A stretch of 6,544 nt of DNA from Pseudomonadota bacterium. Its GTDB lineage: Bacteria > Pseudomonadota > Alphaproteobacteria > Ferrovibrionales > Ferrovibrionaceae. Below the pieces are notes generated by a model. That model was not told the origin of the DNA. It made no database searches and was given only the letters and a program-made list of their open reading frames with translations. Shown here piece after piece: positions 1 to 5,548 of this stretch (the first letter of the stretch is position 1; the number at the start of each line of letters is the position of its first letter). The stretch lies in the NCBI GenBank assembly GCA_023433835.1, contig JAEYTW010000695.1, positions 1-6,544 of the forward strand, given 5' to 3'. The position numbers and the translations under genes were made by a program.

Positions 1-2
1 AC

Positions 3-599
3 CACTATCCGGCGCTGTGGCGCCAACGCGGCCTGCTCGACGCGGCGGCCGCGGCGGTCGCGTTGCCGGCGGTGGCCGGCCACGGCCTGGTGCTGGCCGG
101 CAGCTGTTCGGACCGCACCCTCGCCCAGCTCGACGCCTTCGGCGCCGCCCATCCGCTGCTGCGGCTAGATTTGCTCGCCGCAGCAAGCGCGCCCGAACGC
201 GCGCTGGCCGAGGCGGTGGATTGGGCCTCGACCCGGCTGGAGCAGGGCCCGGTGGCGATCGCGACATCGGAAGGCCCGGAGGCGGTCGCCCGGATCCAGG
301 CGCGGCTCGGCGTCACCGGCGCGGCGGCGCTGGCCGAGCGGCTGCTGGGCCAGTTGGCCCGCACGCTGGTCGATCGCGGCGTGCGCCGGCTGATGATCGC
401 CGGCGGTGAAACCTCGGGCGCCGTGGTCGAGTCGCTGGGGCTCGAGACCTTCCAGGTCGGCGCCTACGAGGGCGCCGGCATCTCCCGCATGGTGGCAGAC
501 GACCCGCAAGGCCGCCGCCTGGCCCTCTGCCTGAAATCGGGCAAATTGGGACCGATCGACATGTTCGCGACCATCCTTTCCGCAATGACCCGGAGTTGA
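3..599 (+). CDS. otnK: 3-oxo-tetronate kinase (OtnK, DUF1537 family), C-terminal part; 5' end outside the window
   Basis: The reading frame is open from the left edge and ends with TGA at 597-599, so about 198 C-terminal residues are visible and the start lies outside. They match the nucleotide-binding C-terminal domain of four-carbon acid-sugar kinases. A GSCS motif (99-110) follows the hydrophobic strand GLVLAG, a GGETSG loop lies at 402-419, and the closing LKSGKLG motif (531-551) is followed by a conserved Asp. Family members phosphorylate 3-oxo-tetronates (3-dehydro-erythronate or -threonate) at O4 with ATP in the cytoplasm. The substrate-binding N-terminal domain is not visible, so specificity is inferred from the otnC-like gene that starts 5 bases downstream; D-threonate kinase (DtnK) normally pairs with a PdxA-like enzyme instead. 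Family assignment is firm, the exact substrate less so. Codon use matches the neighbours. Confidence 0.88.
   Translation, partial: HYPALWRQRGLLDAAAAAVALPAVAGHGLVLAGSCSDRTLAQLDAFGAAHPLLRLDLLAAASAPERALAEAVDWASTRLEQGPVAIATSEGPEAVARIQARLGVTGAAALAERLLGQLARTLVDRGVRRLMIAGGETSGAVVESLGLETFQVGAYEGAGISRMVADDPQGRRLALCLKSGKLGPIDMFATILSAMTRS
592..595 (+). promoter_or_regulatory. Ribosome-binding site that sets the otnC start
   Basis: GGAG lies inside the last codons of the kinase gene, 9 bases before the ATG at 605. A TTG at 596 is in frame with otnC but would leave no room for this site. The spacing therefore supports ATG 605 as the start. The placement also suggests that otnC translation is coupled to termination of the kinase. 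Confidence 0.6.
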
Positions 600-604
600 T
601 TGCC

Positions 605-1243
605 ATGACCGATGCCGCCGCCGTCGCCGCCGCCTATGTCGCACTCGGCGTGAAGGGCCTGAACTTCGGGGCCGCCGGCAATGTCTCCTGCCGCCGTGGC
701 GAGGGCATGCTGATCACACCGACAGGGGCACGGGCCGACAGCCTGACGCCGGACAAGATCGTCGCCTGCGCGCTGGACGGCACGGTGGAAGCCGGGGGCC
801 GGCCGTCCAGCGAATGGGAGATGCATGCCGAGATCTACCGTGCCTATCCGGCGGCCCAGGCGGTGGTGCACACCCATTCGGACGCCTGCGTCGCGCTGTC
901 GGCGCTGCGCCGCACGCTGCCGCCGTTCCACTACATGATCGCGGCCTTCGGCGGCTCGGACGTGCGCTGCGCCGACTACGGCACCTTCGGCACGCCGGGC
1001 CTGGCCCACGCCGCCGTCGCGGCGCTGGACGGGCGCAAGGCCTGCCTGCTGGCCAATCACGGCATGATCTGCCATGGCGCCACGCTCGAAGCCGCCGTCG
1101 GTTTCGCCGAGCGGCTGGAGGTGCTGTCGCGCCAGTACCTTCTCGCCCTCAACGTCGGCACCCCGGCCCTCCTCACCGACGAGGAGATGGCCGAGGTGCA
1201 TGCCCGCTATCGCGCGCTCAGCTACGACACGATGAAAAAGTAG
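605..1243 (+). CDS. otnC: 3-oxo-tetronate 4-phosphate decarboxylase (OtnC), class II aldolase/adducin family
   Basis: The 212-residue protein has the length and full motif set of class II aldolases. GNVS (residues 25-28) contributes to the phosphate pocket. Glu70 in PSSEWEMH fits the catalytic acid of fuculose-phosphate aldolase. His89 and His91 in VVHTHS, with His152 in ANHG, fit the three zinc ligands. OtnC members decarboxylate 3-oxo-4-phospho-tetronate to dihydroxyacetone phosphate, which is the step after OtnK, and the kinase gene lies 5 bases upstream; this context decides the choice over generic aldolase or L-ribulose-5-phosphate epimerase. The start at ATG 605 is preferred over TTG 596 because of the GGAG site at 592-595. 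The gene stops 3 bases before the end of the convergent dctM. The enzyme is cytoplasmic and the frame is intact. Confidence 0.87.
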   Translation: MTDAAAVAAAYVALGVKGLNFGAAGNVSCRRGEGMLITPTGARADSLTPDKIVACALDGTVEAGGRPSSEWEMHAEIYRAYPAAQAVVHTHSDACVALSALRRTLPPFHYMIAAFGGSDVRCADYGTFGTPGLAHAAVAALDGRKACLLANHGMICHGATLEAAVGFAERLEVLSRQYLLALNVGTPALLTDEEMAEVHARYRALSYDTMKK

Positions 1244-1250
1244 CCGCTAC
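1240..1250. repeat. Short palindrome holding both convergent stop codons
   Basis: GTAGC-C-GCTAC is a perfect inverted repeat around one central base. It contains the TAG of otnC on the + strand (1241-1243) and the TAG of dctM on the - strand (1249-1247). On the - strand it is followed by five T (opposite A 1235-1239), giving a 4-bp stem (6 with G-T pairs) and a T run. That is at best a weak terminator for the dctM transcript. No other terminator is visible at this junction. Confidence 0.4.
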
Positions 1251-2563
1251 CCGATCAGCTGCTGCAACCAGGTGGCGATGCCGGGGATCCAGAACACGGC
1301 GGCAAGCAGCAACAGGCTCATCACCACATAGGGCGTCACCGCCATGAAGATGTGGCCCATGGTGACCGAGGGCGGCGCTACGCCGCGCATGGTCATCAGC
1401 AGCAGGCCATGCGGCGGCAGCAGCAGGCCGAGCTGCATGCAGATCAGGAACAGGACGCCAAACCATACGGTATCGATGCCCAGCGTCGTCACGATCGGCA
1501 TGAAGATCGGCAGGGTGATCATCATCATCGAGATCTGGTCGACGAAGATGCCGAGGAAGATCAGGACCAGCATCATCAGCGCGACGACCATGCCGGTCGA
1601 CAGGCCCTGGCCGGTGATGGCCGAAACCAGCCCCGACGACGCGCCGGAGAACGACAGGATCTGGGCGAACGTGGTGGCACCCAGAATGATGAACAGGATC
1701 ATGCCCGAAATGCCGGCCGTGCCCTTCAGTGCCTTCAGCACCGCGTCGACGGTCAGCGCGCGATAGCACAGCGCCAGCAGCATGGTGGCGAAGGCGCCGA
1801 GCGCGGCGCATTCCGTCGGCGTGGCCCCGCCGCCGGCCAGCGCGCCGACGACCACGCCGAAGATCGACAGGGTCGGCAGCACGTAGGCGAAGAACGGCTG
1901 CCAGCGGGCCCAGCCGCGATAGCCGCCGTCGCCCGGATCTTCCGGCGCCAGCCGCGGGCTGATCTTGACCCGCAGCACGATCCAGACCACGAAGGCGATC
2001 GACAGGATGACGCCCGGCATCACGCCGCCGATCAGCAGCTTGGAAATCGAGATGCCGGACAGCGAGCCGAGCAGCACGGTCAGCGCCGATGGTGGGATCA
2101 GCATGTCGACCGCGCCGATCGCCATGATCGGGCCGGTGGCGATGGTCGGGTGATAGCCGCGCGCCAGCATCACCGGCAGCATCAGCGCGCCGAGCATCGC
2201 GGTGGTGGCGATGGTCGACCCCGAGATCGCCGAGAACACCGTGCCGGCGACGACGGCGACGACGGCAAGCCGCCCCGGCACGCGGCGGATCAGCCGCTCG
2301 ATGCCGTCGATCACTTTCAGGGCCAGGCCCGTATGGAACAGGATCTCGCCCATCAGCACGAACAGCGGGATCGGCGTCAGCGAGAAGGCGGTGACCGACG
2401 AGACCGACGACCGCGCCAGTTGCACCAGGCCGGGCTCGCCGCCCATGTAGAGCAGCGCCCCGACGATGTTGATGGCGATGAAGGTCAGGGCCACCGGCAT
2501 GCCGATGAACAGCAGCACGGTGGATCCGCCCAGCATCAGCCAGGCCGCGACCTGCCAGCTCAT
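1247..2563 (-). CDS. dctM: TRAP transporter large membrane subunit (DctM family)
   Basis: The 438-residue, almost entirely hydrophobic protein has the usual DctM length and about a dozen membrane segments. It is the translocating subunit, moving substrate inward with sodium ions. Family signatures are visible: a SAISGSTIATTAMLG-like stretch after the third to fourth segment, the IPPSA turn, GGATPTECAALG in the middle, and VDQISMMMITLPIF in the C-terminal half. The ATG at 2563 overlaps the dctQ stop by one base (TGATG), and no clear ribosome-binding site precedes it, so translation is probably coupled to dctQ. The frame stays open far upstream, but that extension runs through dctQ and reads as non-protein-like, so it is discarded. 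The protein begins MSWQVAAW, as expected for an N-terminal first helix. The gene ends 3 bases from the convergent otnC. Confidence 0.95.
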   Translation of the reverse strand: MSWQVAAWLMLGGSTVLLFIGMPVALTFIAINIVGALLYMGGEPGLVQLARSSVSSVTAFSLTPIPLFVLMGEILFHTGLALKVIDGIERLIRRVPGRLAVVAVVAGTVFSAISGSTIATTAMLGALMLPVMLARGYHPTIATGPIMAIGAVDMLIPPSALTVLLGSLSGISISKLLIGGVMPGVILSIAFVVWIVLRVKISPRLAPEDPGDGGYRGWARWQPFFAYVLPTLSIFGVVVGALAGGGATPTECAALGAFATMLLALCYRALTVDAVLKALKGTAGISGMILFIILGATTFAQILSFSGASSGLVSAITGQGLSTGMVVALMMLVLIFLGIFVDQISMMMITLPIFMPIVTTLGIDTVWFGVLFLICMQLGLLLPPHGLLLMTMRGVAPPSVTMGHIFMAVTPYVVMSLLLLAAVFWIPGIATWLQQLIG

Positions 2564-3093
2564 CACGAGGCGCTCACGGCGTCGTGCCGGGGTCCGCGCT
2601 CGGCCTGGGCCAGCCGGTGCATGCGGAACAGCATCTCGACCGAAAGCAGGATGAACCCGATCGGCAGCGGCGCCAGGCTCCACCATTCCGGCGTCACCAG
2701 CGTCTTGATGCTGAGCGCGTCCGAGACGTAGCTGTCGACGGTTGCCTTCAGGCCGTACCAGGCGATGATCACGCAGCAGGCGAAGCCGATGGCGTCGCCG
2801 ACCCATTCCAGGGCCCAGGCCGCACCCTTCGGGATCGCCTGCAGCATGATGTCGACGCGGATATGCTGGCCCTGGCGCAACAGCCAGGGCGCCACGCACA
2901 TCGTTATCAGGTAGAGCATGAGTTCCGAGATCTCGTTCGACCAGGCGAGGCCCTGCGGCAACCCGGGCAGGGCAAGGTTGCGCAGGGCGACATCGGCCAC
3001 GATGACCAGCATCATGGCAAGCAGGATCAGGCAGCCCAGCATTGCCAGGCCCGCCAGAAGCCGCCCCCAGGCGGCCGAGACCGCGGCGATCAT
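2563..3093 (-). CDS. dctQ: TRAP transporter small membrane subunit (DctQ family)
   Basis: The 176-residue protein has four predicted membrane segments (about residues 12-37, 54-72, 92-112 and 139-160), the standard layout of DctQ. The family motif WSNEISELMLYL, with its Trp and Glu, and the HIRVD motif after the second segment are present. DctQ partners DctM in the inner membrane and is needed for transport. Its ATG overlaps the dctP stop by four bases (ATGA), and its own TGA overlaps the dctM start by one base. No strong ribosome-binding site is seen before the ATG, so coupling to dctP is likely. The C-terminal tail after the last helix is short, polar and basic. Sequence of DctQ proteins drifts quickly, so this subunit says little about the substrate. 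Confidence 0.93.
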   Translation of the reverse strand: MIAAVSAAWGRLLAGLAMLGCLILLAMMLVIVADVALRNLALPGLPQGLAWSNEISELMLYLITMCVAPWLLRQGQHIRVDIMLQAIPKGAAWALEWVGDAIGFACCVIIAWYGLKATVDSYVSDALSIKTLVTPEWWSLAPLPIGFILLSVEMLFRMHRLAQAERGPRHDAVSAS

Positions 3094-4061
3094 TTCTTGG
3101 CGAAAAGCGGCTTGAAGCGGCCGGCGATCTCCGGGCTCTGCTTCTCGGCGGTCTCCCAGCCGATCGCATAGGCACGGTCATAGAAAGCCTTGGCGGTCGC
3201 CGGATCGAAGGTGATGGTCTCGATGCCGACCTTCTTCTGGCGCTCGGTCTCCTCGGTGGTGTACTGGGCCCAGAAGGTGTTCTGCGCCTCCAGCGCCAGG
3301 ACCTGCTTGTTCAGGTAGTCGCGCTGGGCGTCGGACAGCTTCCTGTAGGCCGGCAGGTTCATGATCAGCGAGACTTCGGCATCGTAGAAGCCGGGATCGA
3401 CGCGGTACTTCGTCTTCTCCTGCCAGTTCAGGTCGAAGATGCCGCCGATCGGCCAGCCGTAACCGTCGACCACGCCGCGCTCGAGCGCGGTGTAGACCTC
3501 GCCGGGCGAGATCGTCACGACATTGGCGCCCAAGGCCTGGAAGAAGGTGCGGTAGACCGGGGTGATGCGGATCTTCAGACCGGTCAGGTCGGGCTTGTCG
3601 ATCTTCTTGTTGATGTAGATGTGGAACGGCTGGTTCTCGACCGGACGGCCGATGTACTGCATGTTCCCCTTCTCGTTCCAGACCTTGTTGATCGCCTCGA
3701 ACGCGCCGTTCTTGCGCTGCTCGGCGATCGGGACCTGGGTCAGCTTGAGGAAGTCGGCCTCCGGCATCACGTTGGTGTAGAAGGCGCCGGTGTTCAGCGC
3801 CATGTCGATCACGCCGGTCTTGACCGCGTTGCCGACCTCGAAGGCCGGGATGTTCTTCGGGCCGCCCAGGAAGTTGATCTGCATCACCCCCTTGCCCTCG
3901 GCGTTGAACTTCTCGATCCAGGGCTGCAGCCGCTGGACGTAGATGCCGTTCTCGGCGAAGGCCGAGATCAGGCGCACGGTCGTCTCCTGCGCCGCAGCCA
4001 CCGACACATCGGCAGCAAGCAGCAGCGCCGCAGCCGTCGTTGCGAACACACTCTTTTTCAT
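3090..4061 (-). CDS. dctP: TRAP transporter periplasmic solute-binding protein (DctP family)
   Basis: The 323-residue protein begins with a clear Sec signal peptide: MKKS, then an Ala/Leu-rich core, with probable cleavage after Ala24 in AAAQE. The mature part has the DctP layout. The conserved Arg165 in LKIRITP would bind the ligand carboxylate, and PGEVYTALERGVVDG (residues 186-200) is the family hinge signature. The protein captures a carboxylate in the periplasm and hands it to DctQM. Trp203 and Tyr201 in GYGWP and Tyr170/Arg171 just after the key Arg lie where pocket residues are found, but the ligand cannot be read from sequence by eye. The gene follows iorB after 23 bases with a strong ribosome-binding site and overlaps dctQ by 4 bases. 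Operon context points to an aromatic 2-oxoacid or related acid; the nearby otnKC pair allows a sugar acid. Confidence 0.94.
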   Translation of the reverse strand: MKKSVFATTAAALLLAADVSVAAAQETTVRLISAFAENGIYVQRLQPWIEKFNAEGKGVMQINFLGGPKNIPAFEVGNAVKTGVIDMALNTGAFYTNVMPEADFLKLTQVPIAEQRKNGAFEAINKVWNEKGNMQYIGRPVENQPFHIYINKKIDKPDLTGLKIRITPVYRTFFQALGANVVTISPGEVYTALERGVVDGYGWPIGGIFDLNWQEKTKYRVDPGFYDAEVSLIMNLPAYRKLSDAQRDYLNKQVLALEAQNTFWAQYTTEETERQKKVGIETITFDPATAKAFYDRAYAIGWETAEKQSPEIAGRFKPLFAKK

Positions 4062-4066
4062 GAAAA

Positions 4067-4074
4067 CCCTCCCC
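4067..4074 (-). promoter_or_regulatory. Strong ribosome-binding site of dctP
   Basis: On the - strand GGGGAGGG stands 5 bases before the dctP ATG, in the 23-base gap after iorB. It is the best-looking ribosome-binding site in this operon. It would let the binding protein be made in excess over the membrane subunits, whose starts have no good site. The gap is too short for a promoter with standard elements. Confidence 0.65.
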
Positions 4075-4084
4075 GGTTCGTTCG

Positions 4085-5548
4085 TCAGTTGGTGGCCAAA
4101 GACTTCTCCAGCGCCTCGCCGCGATCGTCGGCAAGGGCCGCTTCAGTGAGTTCGTGCAGGCGGCCGGCCCCCTCCGGTCCCGCTTCCAGGCCCGGCAGTG
4201 CCGCGACGATGCGCTGGTAATTGCGCCAGCCGCGGGCATGGGTGTCGCCGTAACCCTTGATCAGGCGCTGCGCCCGCGCAAGCTCCAGCGCCAGGGCCGG
4301 ATGCCGCCCGGCCAGCCGGTGGATGGTGGCAAGCCATTCCGCGATCCGCCCATGCTCGACCTGAAAGCGCAGCGAACTGCGGCGGATCGCGCGCAGCGAG
4401 GCAACGAAATAGAGCAGCAGGAAACCGGGCACCGAACTGGTGCGCACCACCCGCCCCTCGCGGGTGAACCGCCCGACCAGGCCCCGGGCCCAGCCGGTCG
4501 CCAGCAGCCAGCGGCCGATCCCGGCCGGCAGGGTATCGGCGATCTCCTCGACCCGCGGATGCAGGAATTCGGCGATGCCGAGCTGCTGGTCGCCCTTCAG
4601 CCGCACCTCGCGCCCGACCCGGGCGAAGCGGCTGCGCCGGGTCTTGAGATCGGCCACCCGCACCGTATCCTCGTAGGACATCCACAGCGCCAGATGCCGC
4701 GCGGTCTCGTCGAGAACATCGGGCGCGACCGCCTTCAGCTGGTCCAGCCGATCGAGGTATTCGCCGGCATAGCGGATGTCCTGGTAGTCGGCCAGGCGCA
4801 GGATGCCTGCGGTCAGCGTCGCATGGGCCAGCGGCGGAAACTCGCGGCGGATCCGGAGGGCGAGATCGTGCAGCCGGGGCCCGACCGACGGCACGCCGGC
4901 GGACGGCCGATCCGGCGTCCGGTTGGCGCCGGCCGCATCGTAGCCCGCGGCGAAGGCTGCAAGGCTGGGCCGAACGCCCACCCCGCCGCGGCGGATGGTA
5001 TCCTCGAACTGCGCCCGGGTGAACGGCAGCCGCCCGGTCGCGGCCATGGCGCCGTAGAGCGCGGGCCCGATCGGCGCCCCGGCATCCTCGGCCAGGCCGG
5101 CGAAATCGGCCGAGATGAAATGCGCCGCGGCGGCGCGGCAGCCTTCCAGCAGCCTGGTCGAATCGACCCGGCCGTCGCCCATGGCGATGCGCTCGGTCAT
5201 CGCATAGACCCGGTGGCTCGAGGCGACCAGCGTCGTGCGCTCCGGCGTGACGAAACCGCGCTGGATTGCCCGGCCGGCCTCCATCAGCTCGGAAGCGACG
5301 ACGAGGTCCACTTCGCCTGGCACAGGACTCAAGGACAGGACCGGCAGGGCGCCGGCCGGCACCTCGCCTTCCGGGAACATCTCGACGTAGTAGATCGTCG
5401 CGCCGGTGCGCTGGGCGACGCCGGGCACCGACGTGGTCTGGGCGTGGTAGCCGTTCTGCTCGGCCAGGTCGACCAGCCAGTCGGCCAGCACGCCGCCGCC
5501 CTCGCCGCCCATGGCCACGATGGCAATGGTGATCGCCTTCGCGGTCAT
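4085..5548 (-). CDS. iorB: Indolepyruvate oxidoreductase subunit beta (IorB) with long C-terminal domain
   Basis: The 487-residue protein has two parts. Residues 1 to about 200 are the gamma-type domain of 2-oxoacid:ferredoxin oxidoreductases, with the glycine loop GGEGGG (14-19) and SVPGVAQRTG (40-49), both typical of the family. The remainder is an Arg/Leu-rich helical domain ending in the KGYGDTH motif (about 431-437), which I recognise from the C-terminal region (DUF6537-like) of long indolepyruvate ferredoxin oxidoreductases. This makes it much longer than the roughly 200-residue archaeal IorB. With IorA it would convert arylpyruvates (indole-, phenyl- or hydroxyphenylpyruvate) and CoA to arylacetyl-CoA, CO2 and reduced ferredoxin. 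ATG 5548 is chosen because AGGGGA lies 7 bases upstream and the start overlaps the iorA stop by four bases (ATGA). The frame is open further upstream, but only as a shadow of iorA. The exact 2-oxoacid is inferred from family naming. Confidence 0.9.
   Translation of the reverse strand: MTAKAITIAIVAMGGEGGGVLADWLVDLAEQNGYHAQTTSVPGVAQRTGATIYYVEMFPEGEVPAGALPVLSLSPVPGEVDLVVASELMEAGRAIQRGFVTPERTTLVASSHRVYAMTERIAMGDGRVDSTRLLEGCRAAAAHFISADFAGLAEDAGAPIGPALYGAMAATGRLPFTRAQFEDTIRRGGVGVRPSLAAFAAGYDAAGANRTPDRPSAGVPSVGPRLHDLALRIRREFPPLAHATLTAGILRLADYQDIRYAGEYLDRLDQLKAVAPDVLDETARHLALWMSYEDTVRVADLKTRRSRFARVGREVRLKGDQQLGIAEFLHPRVEEIADTLPAGIGRWLLATGWARGLVGRFTREGRVVRTSSVPGFLLLYFVASLRAIRRSSLRFQVEHGRIAEWLATIHRLAGRHPALALELARAQRLIKGYGDTHARGWRNYQRIVAALPGLEAGPEGAGRLHELTEAALADDRGEALEKSLATN

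Noticed and set aside
596..604. TTG at 596 as the otnC start
   Set aside because: It overlaps the kinase stop and leaves no spacing for the GGAG site, which suits ATG 605.
1352..2731. Long + strand open frame (459 codons) opposite dctM and dctQ
   Set aside because: Its translation is rich in His, Gln, Arg and Asp with no recognisable domain, as expected of the antisense frame of a GC-rich membrane-protein gene.
2564..3181. N-terminal extension of the dctM frame back to 3181
   Set aside because: The added sequence is Arg/Pro-rich and lies wholly across dctQ; the family N-terminus begins at the ATG at 2563.
3042..4220. Long + strand open frame (392 codons) opposite dctP
   Set aside because: Repetitive Leu/Asp/Val/Gly composition mirrors the dctP codons; dctP has a signal peptide and family motifs, so this is a shadow.
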